Numbered from the stretch's first letter, positions 20,812-31,569 are shown. The stretch is DNA of 64,000 nt from Bradyrhizobium sp. Ai1a-2 (GCF_000426245.1 NZ_AUEZ01000003.1:124001-188000), one strand, 5' to 3'. Numbers and translations are program-made. Notes: a model not told the origin generated them from the letters alone.

Positions 20812-20845
20812 GTAGGGTGGGCAGGCTTCGCTCCGCCCACCCTAC
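20812..20845. terminator. Inverted repeat between convergent genes
   Basis: GTAGGGTGGGC and GCCCACCCTAC form a perfect 11-bp inverted repeat with a 12-base loop (AGGCTTCGCTCC). It lies 8 bases after the valS stop and just before the stop of the convergent RTX gene. GTAGGGTGGGC-type hairpins are also a dispersed repeat family in Bradyrhizobium, so it could be a mobile palindrome used as a bidirectional terminator. Confidence 0.6.
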
Positions 20846-20860
20846 AATCTGTGGTGCCGC

Positions 20861-23110
20861 CTACACGAACGTGAAATCGGTCGCGTGGAGCTGGTCCACA
20901 GTCGTGTTCTTGATCTCGACCGAATTGTTGTTGTCGAAGGTGATCACGACGCTCGTCCCGCTCTGCGCCATATGCGACTGGACGGCATTGAAATCGGCAA
21001 ACACCGTGCGGTTGAACTGAATCACGTCCTGTGCGCCGCCGGTGTTCTGGAAGTCGACAATGACATCCTTGCCGAAGCCGGAGGCGAACATGAAGGTGTC
21101 GTTGCCTGCGCCACCTGACAAAGTGTCGTTACCCCCGCCGCCGTTGAACCTGTCGTCGCCGCTGCCGCCGTACAGGAGTTCGTTCCCGGTTCCGCCCATC
21201 AGCGTGTCGTTGCCGTCATCGCCGGACATCTGCGCCAGGCCCTGGCCACCTTTGAACGAGTCGTTGCCGGCGCCGCCGGAGAGGGTGTCGTTCCCGCCGC
21301 CGCTGGAGAGGTAGTCATTACCGTCGCCACCATTGATGACGTTGGTGGCCCATCCGCCATAAAGCTGGTCATTGCCGGCGCCACCGTCGAGCAGGGCGCC
21401 TGTATCACCGTTGCCGGCCTTGATGATGTCGTTGCCATCGTCGCCATAGAGTTGATCGGTCGCGGTGGCAATGCCGGGACCGCTATTGATCGAATCGTCG
21501 CCGGCGCCGCCATGGATCACGTCGGCACCCGCACCGCCGTTGATCACATCGTTGCCCGGACCGCCGTCGATGGTGTCGTTGTCGGTCGACGCGCCAAAGA
21601 ACAGGTCCTGGTGGCCGCTCATGTCATAGTGGATCGCCTTGTTCTGATAGAGATTCCAGGTTCCCGGCGAGCTCGGATTGACCGCATCGGCGACCGATAG
21701 ATGCTGGCCATTGACCGTGATGTCCTTGATGTAAAGGTTGCGGTCGCCACCGGCATTGGCGATGTCATTGATGAAGGCGAGATCGAGACTCGAGATCGTC
21801 GCGGGATTGGCGAATGTGAAAGTGAAGGTCTGGAAACCCGATGCGTCGGTCGCATTGTGGAACTCGACCGTGTTGCCGACCTGCTGGCCATTGATCAGAA
21901 GCTGCATCTGGGCGCCGATGCCGTCGACCACGGAGCCGTAGCCGGTCACGGTGACCGTGGTTTGCGCCAATTTCGGAATCGTGTCTGGACCGCCGGTGAT
22001 GGTGTCGTCGCCCGCGCCGGCCTTGATCGTATCGTTGCCGACCCCGCCCGACAGCACGTCATTGCCCCCGCCGGTATCCATCAGATCGGCGGCCGGAGAT
22101 CCGGTCAGCGTTTGGCCAGGCGGCTGATGCTGGCCGCCGTACCATTCCGTGATGGTCTGCTGAGCCGGTTTCCCTTCCGGTGAGTAGCCGGTTGGTGAAT
22201 ATTTGTTGTCCGCATCCCAGTTCCAGATCGAAGCGCCCCTGAACCAGCTTCCGCCTTCCGATGCCCACACCTGAAAGAAGGCGTTGAACGCGTCATTTTG
22301 CTCCTGGACGTCCTGTGTTGAGCTCGGCGGGTTACCCGGGTTGATATTGGTGCCATCGACGCTGCGATAGCCGGTTTCCGTAAAGAACACCGGCTTGCCG
22401 TATTGAAGGGCAAGGGAGTGGAAGAAATCGACCGGTGACTTGTGATCCATCACCTTCGCCCAATAGTCATCGGTGGACATGGTGTTCCACGCGTTGACCA
22501 TTTCCTGGACAGTCGGATCGCGATCGGTCGTCAATGGCGGATAGGCGTTGATGCCGATGACATCGACCTTGTCCCAGAAGCTGACATTGATGGCTTCGTC
22601 GGTGGCGGCAGCATAGGTGATCTCGCCGTGATACACGGCACGCACCGCATTGATGAGGTCCACCCAATCGTCGCGATATTCAGGTCCGGAGAGCTTGCTG
22701 AGCTCGTTCCCGATCACCAACGTGCTGACGCCGCCTTGCTGGGCGAGTTCCGCCATGTGAACGATTTCGGTCTTATAGGACGCGAAGAAGGCCGCGGGAT
22801 CGCTCGGTGTCAGCGAGTTTGCAAGCGCGCCATCGAGGGCCGAGACCATGGGTTTCAACGACACCGAAAGGCCGAGCGCCTTCGCATCCGCGATGGTCTG
22901 AAGAATGTTGGCGTCGCTCTCGGTCTTGCCGGGATCGGCGAACACGTCATTCGAATTCCTGCTGTTCATGAAGAGCCGCGGCGCGAGCTCGATCGAATTT
23001 GCATTGGTGTCAGCGATTGCCTGCATGGCATCGTGCGCGGCGCTCGTGACGAACGCACCATTGTAGTTGGACGGGAATCCGAATCCTTCGACAGTAAACG
23101 GGCCTGCCAT
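20861..23110 (-). CDS. Secreted RTX protein with glycoside-hydrolase-like and CBM-like domains
   Basis: 749-residue modular protein. Residues about 1-330 look like a TIM-barrel glycoside hydrolase (GH113/GH53-like): VIGNELSKLSG with Glu136 and FFTETGYRS with Glu245 would be acid/base and nucleophile. A short RTX block follows (GGNDVLSGG, AGDDTITGG). Residues about 380-500 resemble a calcium-dependent CBM36/60-type module (DRNLYIKDITVNG). A longer set of calcium-binding nonapeptides (GGNDTLSGG, AGNDQLYGG and others) leads to a C-terminal domain ending TVDQLHATDFTFV. There is no N-terminal signal peptide, so type I secretion through the C-terminus is expected; no type I ABC exporter is adjacent. 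Family and export route are inferred from motifs; the substrate, perhaps a mannan or xylan, is a guess. Confidence 0.86.
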   Translation of the reverse strand: MAGPFTVEGFGFPSNYNGAFVTSAAHDAMQAIADTNANSIELAPRLFMNSRNSNDVFADPGKTESDANILQTIADAKALGLSVSLKPMVSALDGALANSLTPSDPAAFFASYKTEIVHMAELAQQGGVSTLVIGNELSKLSGPEYRDDWVDLINAVRAVYHGEITYAAATDEAINVSFWDKVDVIGINAYPPLTTDRDPTVQEMVNAWNTMSTDDYWAKVMDHKSPVDFFHSLALQYGKPVFFTETGYRSVDGTNINPGNPPSSTQDVQEQNDAFNAFFQVWASEGGSWFRGASIWNWDADNKYSPTGYSPEGKPAQQTITEWYGGQHQPPGQTLTGSPAADLMDTGGGNDVLSGGVGNDTIKAGAGDDTITGGPDTIPKLAQTTVTVTGYGSVVDGIGAQMQLLINGQQVGNTVEFHNATDASGFQTFTFTFANPATISSLDLAFINDIANAGGDRNLYIKDITVNGQHLSVADAVNPSSPGTWNLYQNKAIHYDMSGHQDLFFGASTDNDTIDGGPGNDVINGGAGADVIHGGAGDDSINSGPGIATATDQLYGDDGNDIIKAGNGDTGALLDGGAGNDQLYGGWATNVINGGDGNDYLSSGGGNDTLSGGAGNDSFKGGQGLAQMSGDDGNDTLMGGTGNELLYGGSGDDRFNGGGGNDTLSGGAGNDTFMFASGFGKDVIVDFQNTGGAQDVIQFNRTVFADFNAVQSHMAQSGTSVVITFDNNNSVEIKNTTVDQLHATDFTFV

Positions 23111-23365
23111 CGTACAGCTCCTTTAGTTTCTATAGTTTCTATGTTTTCTATTTCGCTGTTTCGGTGGCCCAGCATTTGCGCAGGACTTGTTCACCTGCGT
23201 TGTGTTCCGTCTTTCAGCAGAGCACAATTTATGAGCAGTTCACACGCGTGCAGCGAAGCAACGCGCGCTCAGTTTGCATACGCAACGTGGGCGTGTCGTG
23301 ACAGGATTGCGTCGATGTTGCGATTGTTGATGCGAACCGCGTTGCGAAGGCAATTCAACTTCAAC

Positions 23366-24028
23366 TCAAACTGAAAACGGCTTGCTCAGGAATTTCGATT
23401 CCTTCATGCCGTAGCGCCAAGGCAGATCGATTGCTTTGGTAATTCCGATTCGCACACCTGCGACAACATCGACACTGCCGACGCGCGCGTGCAGCGAGAA
23501 CGGTGCCTGATCGAGCGGCAGCGCGTTATGCTCAATCGTTATGCCGAGTGCTTCGGTCAGCTTGCCCGGACCGGAACAGAGTGCACGCACTTCCTTGAGG
23601 TGACGACGCCGCCGCATCGTTGCGATACCATGGGTGGGCTCCAGCGCGCGGATCAGCACGGCGCTCGCCGATCCTTCTTCTTCGCAGACGAAATTCACGC
23701 ACCAGTGAATGCCGTAGGAGCGATAAACATAAGCGAAGCCGGGCGGGCCGAACATCACCTGGTTGCGCGGCGTCGGCCCGCGATAGGAATGGGCGGCCGG
23801 ATCGGTGTGGTGATAGGCCTCGACCTCCACGATGAGGCCGCCGACGCCATTGAAGAGCAGGGTCGCGCCGATCAGGTCGGGTGCAACCTCATGCACGCTG
23901 CGGCCAAAGAATGAGCGTTTGAGCGCCTTGCCAAGGCGGATCGGTGCTTCGCCCGGCACTGTGGGGTTTTGAACCATTTTGGTGGGAATCAGAGCGGAAC
24001 GCTGGGGAATTCTGCCCATATGTTGCAC
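23366..24028 (-). CDS. mpg: DNA-3-methyladenine glycosylase (AAG/MPG family)
   Basis: About 220-residue alkyladenine glycosylase that removes alkylated purines to start base excision repair. The conserved core is visible: [20 protein letters not shown] with the catalytic glutamate, [28 protein letters not shown] and [14 protein letters not shown]. Starts at 24028, 24019 or 23977 are all possible; the conserved part begins about 30 residues in. The gene is divergent from lipA, with only about 80 bases between them, and a 255-base AT-richer gap with no gene separates it from the RTX gene downstream. Confidence 0.93.
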   Translation of the reverse strand: MQHMGRIPQRSALIPTKMVQNPTVPGEAPIRLGKALKRSFFGRSVHEVAPDLIGATLLFNGVGGLIVEVEAYHHTDPAAHSYRGPTPRNQVMFGPPGFAYVYRSYGIHWCVNFVCEEEGSASAVLIRALEPTHGIATMRRRRHLKEVRALCSGPGKLTEALGITIEHNALPLDQAPFSLHARVGSVDVVAGVRIGITKAIDLPWRYGMKESKFLSKPFSV

Positions 24029-24109
24029 GTTCTGTTAGCATGCGCGAGCCGGGTTGCGGGTTCGGGCAATACGGATTAGCTAACAGTCTCAAAGATCCGT
24101 AGATTTCCC

Positions 24110-25069
24110 ATGGTCACCCTGATCGACACCATTTCAGCCAATCCGGTGCGCCCGCGCCACCCCGAAAAGGTGAACCGGCCCGACGCGCTGTCGCCGCCCA
24201 AGCCGGACTGGATCCGGGTGCGCGCGCCGAATACGCGCGGCTATGCCGATACCCGCAAGATCGTGAAGGAGAATGGGCTCGTCACGGTCTGCGAGGAGGC
24301 GGGCTGTCCGAATATCGGTGAGTGCTGGGACAAGAAGCACGCCACCTTCATGATCATGGGGGACACCTGCACCCGGGCGTGTGCCTTCTGCAACGTCAAA
24401 ACCGGCATGCCTGGCGCCCTCGATGCCGCCGAGCCGGAGCATGTGGCGGAGGCGACCTTCAAGCTTGGGCTTTCCCATGTCGTGATCACCTCGGTCGACC
24501 GCGACGATCTTGCCGACGGTGGCGCCGAGCATTTTGCCCAGACCGTCCGTGCCATCCGCGCGCGCTGCCCGAAGACCACGATCGAAATCCTCACCCCCGA
24601 CTTCCTGCGCAAGGACGGCGCGCTTGAAGTCGTAGCCGCGGCCAAGCCCGACGTCTTCAACCACAATCTCGAAACCGTGCCCTCGCGCTATCTGTCCGTG
24701 CGGCCCGGCGCGCGCTACTTTCACTCGATCCGGCTGCTGCAGCGGGTGAAGGAGGTCGATCCGACGATCTTCACCAAGTCCGGCATCATGGTGGGCCTGG
24801 GCGAGGAGCGGCACGAGGTGCTGCAGGTGATGGACGACCTGCGCTCGGCCGATGTCGATTTCCTCACCATCGGACAATATCTGCAGCCGACGCGGAAGCA
24901 TCACGCCGTGATGCGCTATGTCACGCCGGACGAGTTCGCAGGCTACGAGAAGGTTGCCTATACCAAGGGTTTTCTTATGGTGTCGGCGAGTCCGCTGACG
25001 CGTTCGTCCCATCATGCGGGCGACGATTTCGCCAAACTGCAAGCGGCGCGGGCAGCTCTATCCCGCTGA
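24110..25069 (+). CDS. lipA: Lipoyl synthase
   Basis: 319-residue radical-SAM enzyme that inserts two sulfurs into octanoyl groups to make lipoyl cofactor for 2-oxoacid dehydrogenases and the glycine cleavage system. Both iron-sulfur sites are present: the auxiliary-cluster cysteines in [12 protein letters not shown] and the radical-SAM motif [26 protein letters not shown] and the C-terminal [10 protein letters not shown] are family-typical. The following gene starts 7 bases after the stop, so the two are probably co-transcribed. Confidence 0.97.
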   Translation: MVTLIDTISANPVRPRHPEKVNRPDALSPPKPDWIRVRAPNTRGYADTRKIVKENGLVTVCEEAGCPNIGECWDKKHATFMIMGDTCTRACAFCNVKTGMPGALDAAEPEHVAEATFKLGLSHVVITSVDRDDLADGGAEHFAQTVRAIRARCPKTTIEILTPDFLRKDGALEVVAAAKPDVFNHNLETVPSRYLSVRPGARYFHSIRLLQRVKEVDPTIFTKSGIMVGLGEERHEVLQVMDDLRSADVDFLTIGQYLQPTRKHHAVMRYVTPDEFAGYEKVAYTKGFLMVSASPLTRSSHHAGDDFAKLQAARAALSR

Positions 25070-25076
25070 GCCAGAC

Positions 25077-25544
25077 ATGCCGAGGTATTCCAGCAAGCGG
25101 CGGGTCCGCCACTCTGCGTCGCAGATGTTCGATCTGGTCGCCGACGTCGAGCGCTATCCGGAATTCGTGCCGCTGTGCCAGGCGCTGAAGATCCGGCAGC
25201 GCACACCGAAAGAGGACGGTACCGAGGTCCTCGTTGCCGACATGACCGTGTCGTTCAAGCTGGTGCGCGAGAGCTTCACCAGCCGCGTCACCCTCGACCG
25301 GCCGAACCTGAAGATCATCGTCGAATATCTGCGCGGCCCCTTCAGCAACCTCGAGAACCGCTGGACCTTTGAGGCGAAATCCGAAACCGAATGCGACGTC
25401 GGTTTCTTTATCTCATACGAGTTCAGAAGCCGGATGCTGGCAATACTGATGGGTTCGATGTTCGATGCCGCGTTTCAACGCTTCGCGGCCGCGTTCGAAA
25501 AGCGTGCGGACCAAGTCTACGGCAAGCCGGCAATTTCGTCGTAA
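25077..25544 (+). CDS. RatA/COQ10-like SRPBCC (START) family protein
   Basis: 155-residue lipid-binding-fold protein. The segment HSASQMFDLVADVERYPEFVPLC is the signature of the COQ10/RatA family, and the C-terminal LMGSMFDAAFQRFAAAFEKRA is a typical closing helix. COQ10 proteins bind ubiquinone and support respiration; E. coli RatA was described as a toxin acting on 50S subunits, but in alphaproteobacteria next to lipA the quinone role is more likely. The ATG at 25077 lies just after lipA. The longer frame starting at 25014 overlaps lipA and is not supported. Confidence 0.87.
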   Translation: MPRYSSKRRVRHSASQMFDLVADVERYPEFVPLCQALKIRQRTPKEDGTEVLVADMTVSFKLVRESFTSRVTLDRPNLKIIVEYLRGPFSNLENRWTFEAKSETECDVGFFISYEFRSRMLAILMGSMFDAAFQRFAAAFEKRADQVYGKPAISS

Positions 25545-25552
25545 ATTTATCC

Positions 25553-25640
25553 CCGTCATTGCGAGGAGCGACGCGACGAAGCAATCCACCTGTCCACACG
25601 TGGGGAGAGATGGATTGCTCCGCTGCGCCCGCAATGACGG
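25553..25640. repeat. Dispersed palindromic repeat (CGTCATTGCGAGGAGCG type)
   Basis: CCGTCATTGCGAGGAGCG...GAAGCAATCCA on the left is matched by TGGATTGCTCCGCTGCGCCCGCAATGACGG on the right, giving a long imperfect hairpin. This element is a familiar intergenic repeat in Bradyrhizobium. It lies between the RatA-like gene and the convergent cinA gene and may act as a bidirectional terminator. Confidence 0.8.
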
Positions 25641-25651
25641 AGCGAGGGCTG

Positions 25652-26254
25652 CTACGTGCGTGGCGGTCTTCGCCGCTTGACGGCGCTGCGGCGGGGGGAC
25701 CGCGCGACGCGGGGACGCAGGCGGCTGACAGCTTCGCGGCGCGGCTTGGCCGCAGCCTGCGGGCCGCGCGCCAGTTCCATCAGCATGCGCAAGGCTTCGA
25801 CCACGGAGCGTTGCCGCACCGCGCTACGCCCGATCGCGCCGAAGCGGTGCTCACGATGCATGATCCGGCCATCGCGGGCGGCGACGGCGAAATGCACCAG
25901 GCCGACCGGCTTGCCCGGGGTGGCGCCGCCGGGGCCGGCGATGCCGGTGATGGCGACTGCAAGATCGACGCCGGCGCGCTCCAGGGCTCCGACAGCCATG
26001 GCGGTCGCGGTCTCCTTGCTGACCGCGCCGAAGGTCGAAAGCGTCAGCGCGTTGACGCCGAGCATCGCCCGCTTGGCCTCGTTGGAATAGGTGACGAAGC
26101 CGCGATCGATGACGTCGGAGGAGCCGGGGATATCGGTGAGGGCCCCCGCGACCAGCCCACCGGTGCAGGACTCCGCCGTCGCGATCGTCAGTTTCCGCAT
26201 CCGGCACAGGTCGAGCAGCGAGCGGGAGAGGGCGCGCGCGTCGCTGCCGCTCAT
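25652..26254 (-). CDS. cinA: CinA-family nicotinamide-nucleotide amidohydrolase
   Basis: About 200-residue stand-alone CinA C-terminal domain (PncC-type), which deamidates nicotinamide mononucleotide in NAD salvage. Family marks are LTIATAESCTGGLVAGALTD, DRGFVTYSNEAKRAMLGV, SKETATAMAVGAL and AVAITGIAGPGGATPGKPVGLV. The C-terminal 45 residues are unusually arginine-rich (RLRPRVARSPRRSAVKRRR) and not part of the domain. The ATG at 26254 is one base past the ispDF stop on the same strand, so the genes are probably translated together; an upstream ATG at 26278 would overlap ispDF. Confidence 0.9.
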   Translation of the reverse strand: MSGSDARALSRSLLDLCRMRKLTIATAESCTGGLVAGALTDIPGSSDVIDRGFVTYSNEAKRAMLGVNALTLSTFGAVSKETATAMAVGALERAGVDLAVAITGIAGPGGATPGKPVGLVHFAVAARDGRIMHREHRFGAIGRSAVRQRSVVEALRMLMELARGPQAAAKPRREAVSRLRPRVARSPRRSAVKRRRPPRT

Positions 26255-26255
26255 G

Positions 26256-27452
26256 TCACGCGCTCCAGCCTTTGTCATTCCAAGGAAGACGGACGGTGGC
26301 GCTCGCGGTGGCCGCGATGCCTTCTTCGCGGCCGGTGAAGCCCAGTTTCTCGCTGGTCGTCGCCTTTACCGCGATGCGCGAGATGTCCACGCCCGAGATC
26401 TCGGCGATCTTTGCCCGCATGGTGTCGCGCAGCGGGCCGATCTTCGGCCGCTCGCAGATCAGCGTCACCTCGAGATTGGCGATGCGGCCGCCGCGCGCGG
26501 TGACGCGATCGACGGCATATTTCAGGAACCGGTCGGAAGAGGCGCCCTTCCACTGCGGATCTACAGGCGGAAAATGCGAGCCGATGTCGCCGTCCGCAAG
26601 CGCGCCGAGAATGGCATCGACCAGCGCATGCAGGCCGACATCGCCATCGGAGTGGGCGAGAAAGCCCTTGGTGTGCGGCACGCGCACGCCGCAGATCATC
26701 ACGTGGTCACCTTCGCCGAAAGCATGCACGTCGTAGCCGGTGCCGATCCTGATATCGCCGAGCAGGCTGGCGAGGCGGGCTTCCTCGCGGACGAAATCTT
26801 CGGGTGTGGTGAGTTTCATGTTCGCAGGATCGCCTTCAAAGGTCGCCACCGTCAATCCCGCCCATTCAGCAATCGCGGCATCGTCGGTGAAATCGCTCAA
26901 GCCCTCGCGCGCGGCGCGGCGATGTGCATCCAGTATCACGTCAAACCGAAAGACCTGTGGCGTCTGCGCGATTCGCAGCCGCGCACGTTCGGGCGTCGCT
27001 TCGACATCGCCGTTCGCGCCGGTTAGCTTGATGGTGTCGGTGACCGGGACAACGGGAATGGCGGCGCCGGTACGACGGGCCGCGTCGATCGCGCGCGAGA
27101 TCAGTGCCTGCGTCGCGAAGGGCCGCGCGGCGTCGTGGATCAGCACGATGTCCGGCTTCTCGCCTGCAAGCGCCTCGAGACCCGCTCGCACGGACGCCTG
27201 CCTGGTTGCACCACCGTTTGTCGGCGGCCGGTGGCGAAGGCCCACCACGGCTTCGTTGAAGAGGGCGGCATCGTCGGGATTGACGACCGGCTGCACGGCG
27301 AAAACATCGGGGTGGCGGCTGAACGGCTCCATCGCCCGGAAGATCACCGTCTGTCCGCCGATCACCCGGTACTGCTTCGGCCCGCCTGCGCCGGCGCGAA
27401 GCCCGCGGCCGGCTGCGACGAGGATGGCGGCGGTACGCTCAGGTCTGGGCAT
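26256..27452 (-). CDS. ispDF: Bifunctional IspD/IspF isoprenoid biosynthesis enzyme
   Basis: 398-residue fusion of two steps of the MEP pathway, a common alphaproteobacterial arrangement. The N-terminal half is the cytidylyltransferase IspD (AAILVAAGRGLRAGAGGPKQY, VLIHDAARPFATQALI). The C-terminal half, from about residue 235, is the cyclodiphosphate synthase IspF, with the metal ligands in GTGYDVHAFGEGD and the closing block KATTSEKLGFTGREEGIAA. It makes precursors for quinones, hopanoids and carotenoids. It lies upstream of cinA on the minus strand and is divergent from the dusB-ntr operon. Confidence 0.96.
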   Translation of the reverse strand: MPRPERTAAILVAAGRGLRAGAGGPKQYRVIGGQTVIFRAMEPFSRHPDVFAVQPVVNPDDAALFNEAVVGLRHRPPTNGGATRQASVRAGLEALAGEKPDIVLIHDAARPFATQALISRAIDAARRTGAAIPVVPVTDTIKLTGANGDVEATPERARLRIAQTPQVFRFDVILDAHRRAAREGLSDFTDDAAIAEWAGLTVATFEGDPANMKLTTPEDFVREEARLASLLGDIRIGTGYDVHAFGEGDHVMICGVRVPHTKGFLAHSDGDVGLHALVDAILGALADGDIGSHFPPVDPQWKGASSDRFLKYAVDRVTARGGRIANLEVTLICERPKIGPLRDTMRAKIAEISGVDISRIAVKATTSEKLGFTGREEGIAATASATVRLPWNDKGWSA

Positions 27453-27633
27453 TGGGCGAAACTGTATACGAATCGGGTTGTGGAGAGGGGCGCCAGGCTA
27501 TTCGCCGGCGCACAGCCCTTACCATGCTGGATGCGCAATGACAGAGCTATTCCCATCCTCTGTGGGAAAAGCAGTTCTTGTTGCGGTGCACTTGCGCAAG
27601 TTGATAGAAATGTCTAAACCGTAGGCATAGAGC

Positions 27634-27663
27634 TTGACTGCACAAGAATTGTGCTCAAAATAT
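27634..27663 (+). promoter_or_regulatory. Putative promoter of the dusB-ntrBC operon
   Basis: TTGACT (27634-27639) and AAATAT (27658-27663) with an 18-base spacer give a plausible vegetative -35/-10 pair. It lies about 45 bases before the dusB GTG start. An NtrC-like site fills the spacer. Confidence 0.45.
27639..27655 (+). promoter_or_regulatory. NtrC-type binding site upstream of dusB-ntrBC
   Basis: The sequence TGCACAAGAATTGTGCT has the TGCAC-N7-GTGCT form of classical NtrC boxes, and the inner GCACAA-GAA-TTGTGC is a perfect inverted repeat. It sits between the putative -35 and -10, where binding would repress. NtrC autorepression of ntrBC operons is known in enteric bacteria and some rhizobia. 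Confidence 0.6.
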
Positions 27664-27708
27664 AGGGCAGCGGCGCGATGAGGCTGCCGCCCTTAGAACG
27701 AGAAGCCC

Positions 27709-28743
27709 GTGACCGGCCTCGCAAGAACACGTCGTAAACTGTTGAAAATAGGCGACATTGACGTCGCCAACCCGGTGCTTCTCGCCCCCATGTCCGGCGT
27801 GACCGATGCCCCATTTCGGCGCCTCGCGGCGAGTCTCGGCGCGGGGCTTGTGGTCTCCGAGATGACCGCAAGCGACGATCTTGCGCAGGGCAGGCCGATT
27901 TCGCTCTTGCGCTGCGAGGCGGCCGGGATCGGGCCACATGTGGTCCAGCTGGCAGGGTGCGAGACCCGCTGGATGGCCGAGGGCGCGAGGATCGCGGAAG
28001 CAGCGGGCGCCGACATCATCGATATCAACATGGGTTGTCCGGCCCGCCATGTGACTGGCGGCCAGTCCGGCTCGGCTTTGATGCGCGACCTCGATCACGC
28101 GACAAGCCTGATCGAGGCGACGATCGCGGCGATCAAGGTGCCGGTGACGCTGAAGATGCGGCTCGGCTGGGATGACCGCTCGCGCAACGCGCCGGAACTG
28201 GCGCGCCGTGCGCAAGCCGCCGGCGTGCAGATGGTGACGGTCCATGGCCGCACCCGCTGCCAGTTCTACAAGGGCGAGGCGGATTGGGCCGCCGTGCGGG
28301 AAGTCAGGGACGCCGTCTCGATCCCGCTCGTGGTCAACGGGGACATCACCTCCTTCGAGCGCGCGGTGACCGCGCTCGACGAGTCCGGTGCCGACGCGGT
28401 CATGATCGGACGCGGCGCGCAGGGCCAGCCCTGGCTGCCCGGGCAGATCGGCCGGCGGCTCGAGACCGGCATCGCTGAGCAGGCACCCCCGCTCGCCGAA
28501 CAGCTCGGCCATATCCGCGAACTCTATGACGCCGTCCTGAGCCATTACGGGGTCCGTATCGGGCTCAAGCATGCGCGAAAACATCTCGGCTGGGCGCTGG
28601 AGATCGCCGCCCACTACAGCTGTGCACCGGCCGCGACGTTGAAGGGCTGGCGGCAGAGGATCCTGACCTCCGAGGAGCCCTCAAGCGTGCATCAATCGCT
28701 TCAGAATGCTTACGACGATTTTGCATGGAGTGCTGCTGCATGA
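27709..28743 (+). CDS. dusB: tRNA-dihydrouridine synthase DusB (NifR3)
   Basis: 344-residue FMN enzyme reducing uridines in the tRNA D-loop. [17 protein letters not shown] at the N-terminus, the catalytic-cysteine segment [19 protein letters not shown], and [18 protein letters not shown] are family-typical. The GTG at 27709 gives the conserved N-terminus. The stop shares ATGA with the ntrB start, so dusB and ntrB are translationally coupled, the classical nifR3-ntrBC arrangement. Expression is probably controlled by the NtrC-type site about 55-70 bases upstream. Confidence 0.95.
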   Translation: MTGLARTRRKLLKIGDIDVANPVLLAPMSGVTDAPFRRLAASLGAGLVVSEMTASDDLAQGRPISLLRCEAAGIGPHVVQLAGCETRWMAEGARIAEAAGADIIDINMGCPARHVTGGQSGSALMRDLDHATSLIEATIAAIKVPVTLKMRLGWDDRSRNAPELARRAQAAGVQMVTVHGRTRCQFYKGEADWAAVREVRDAVSIPLVVNGDITSFERAVTALDESGADAVMIGRGAQGQPWLPGQIGRRLETGIAEQAPPLAEQLGHIRELYDAVLSHYGVRIGLKHARKHLGWALEIAAHYSCAPAATLKGWRQRILTSEEPSSVHQSLQNAYDDFAWSAAA

Positions 28744-29915
28744 CATCACTCGCAGACACTCGCCGGCGCATGCCGTCCGACAGCGACGCCATCCTCAACG
28801 CGCTGCCGAACCCGGTGTTGCTGGTGGCGCCCGATGGCCGCATCGTCGATGCCAATATCGCCGCCGAATCGTTTTTCGAGATCTCGACGCAGTTCCTGCA
28901 GCGGCAGTCGCTGAAGGAGTTGGTGCCGTTCGGCAGCCCGCTGCTCGCGCTGATCGAGCAGGTGCGCAGCAGTGGCTCGCCAGTCAACGAGTACAAGGTC
29001 GATCTCGGCACGCCCCGGATCGGCGGCGACCGCCAGGTCGATCTGCATGTGGCGCCGCTCACGGAGCGACCGGGGCATATCGTCGTGATGCTGCAGGAGC
29101 GTACCATCGCCGACAAGATGGACCGGCAGCTCACCCATCGCAGCGCTGCGCGTTCGGTGATCGCACTGGCGGCGATGCTGGCGCATGAGATCAAGAATCC
29201 GCTGTCGGGCATCCGCGGCGCGGCGCAACTCTTGGAGCAGCAGGCCTCCTCGGACGACCGCATGCTGACGCGGCTGATCTGCGACGAGGCCGACCGCATC
29301 GTCACCCTGGTCGACCGCATGGAAGTGTTCGGCGACGACCGGCCGGTCGCCCGCGGCCCCGTCAACATCCATTCGGTGCTCGACCACGTCAAACGGCTGG
29401 CGCAGTCCGGCTTCGCGCGCAATGTCCGCTTCATCGAGGACTACGATCCGTCGCTGCCCCCGGTGCTCGCCAACCAGGACCAGCTGATCCAGGTGTTCCT
29501 CAATCTGGTGAAGAACGCTGCCGAGGCGGTAGCCGATCTCGGCACCGATGCGGAAATCCAGCTCACCACCGCGTTCCGTCCGGGCGTCCGCCTCTCGGTG
29601 CCCGGGAAAAAATCGCGGGTGTCGCTGCCGCTGGAATTCTGCGTCAGGGACAACGGCTCCGGCGTGCCGGAAGACCTGTTGCCAAACCTGTTCGATCCCT
29701 TCGTCACCACAAAACAGACCGGCAGTGGCCTCGGGCTTGCGCTCGTCGCCAAAATCGTCGGCGATCACGGCGGCATCATCGAATGCGAATCTCAGCCGCG
29801 GAAGACCACCTTCCGCGTGCTGATGCCGATGTACAACCCCGCCAAACAAATCGACCAAAGCAGCCGCGAGGACGTTCCGGGTACGCCGTCGCATGCCTCT
29901 CAGGACGCAAGATGA
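28740..29915 (+). CDS. ntrB: Nitrogen regulation sensor kinase NtrB
   Basis: 391-residue soluble histidine kinase. An N-terminal PAS domain ([19 protein letters not shown]) is followed by the phosphoacceptor H-box [16 protein letters not shown] with His near residue 149. The ATPase domain then shows the N-box ([13 protein letters not shown]), DNGSGVP and [18 protein letters not shown]. There is no membrane segment, as expected for NtrB, which responds to PII protein and 2-oxoglutarate/glutamine status and phosphorylates NtrC. The ATG at 28740 overlaps the dusB stop; ntrC follows after 9 bases. Confidence 0.96.
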   Translation: MTSLADTRRRMPSDSDAILNALPNPVLLVAPDGRIVDANIAAESFFEISTQFLQRQSLKELVPFGSPLLALIEQVRSSGSPVNEYKVDLGTPRIGGDRQVDLHVAPLTERPGHIVVMLQERTIADKMDRQLTHRSAARSVIALAAMLAHEIKNPLSGIRGAAQLLEQQASSDDRMLTRLICDEADRIVTLVDRMEVFGDDRPVARGPVNIHSVLDHVKRLAQSGFARNVRFIEDYDPSLPPVLANQDQLIQVFLNLVKNAAEAVADLGTDAEIQLTTAFRPGVRLSVPGKKSRVSLPLEFCVRDNGSGVPEDLLPNLFDPFVTTKQTGSGLGLALVAKIVGDHGGIIECESQPRKTTFRVLMPMYNPAKQIDQSSREDVPGTPSHASQDAR

Positions 29916-29924
29916 GGAAAGACA

Positions 29925-31367
<1,443 letters not shown>

Positions 31368-31381
31368 CCCCGACCCCGACC

Positions 31382-31421
31382 CGTCATTCCGGGACACGCG
31401 CAGCGCGAACCCGGAATGACG
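31382..31421. repeat. Palindromic repeat (CGTCATTCCGGG type) after ntrC
   Basis: CGTCATTCCGGG and CCCGGAATGACG form a perfect 12-bp inverted repeat with a 16-base loop, 14 bases after the ntrC stop. It is a repeat type seen widely in Bradyrhizobium intergenic DNA and could double as a terminator separating ntrBC from ntrYX. Confidence 0.75.
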
Positions 31422-31569
31422 AGACCCAAGGGTTGTGGATGGCCTGTGGACCTCCTGTTCATTCTTAAGCCGACGCCGCGGAATTGTCGCAATTCGGCAA
31501 CATTGTGATATGATTGCATCAGTCCGCTCGATCAGCGGACATTGAGGCCTTCAGTTCATCCTTGCCGGA

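Noticed and set aside
21100..21640. Regular short-period repetition that might suggest a CRISPR or tandem DNA array
   Set aside because: The period of about 27 bases matches RTX nonapeptide codons (GGxGxDxLx) inside an open gene; there are no spacers.
23118..23156. Short direct repeats of TTTCTAT upstream of the RTX gene
   Set aside because: Only two or three imperfect copies; more likely AT-rich leader sequence than a functional array.
25391..26338. Plus-strand frame running from the RatA-like gene through the palindromic repeat into cinA
   Set aside because: It reads through a dispersed repeat and opposite cinA, with no recognisable domain.
27538..27624. 28-codon frame beginning MTELFPSSVGKAV between ispDF and dusB
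   Set aside because: No RBS and no sign of conservation; it lies just ahead of the dusB promoter region.
28746..29894. 382-codon minus-strand frame opposite ntrB
   Set aside because: Antisense artefact; ntrB has all kinase motifs in the plus frame.
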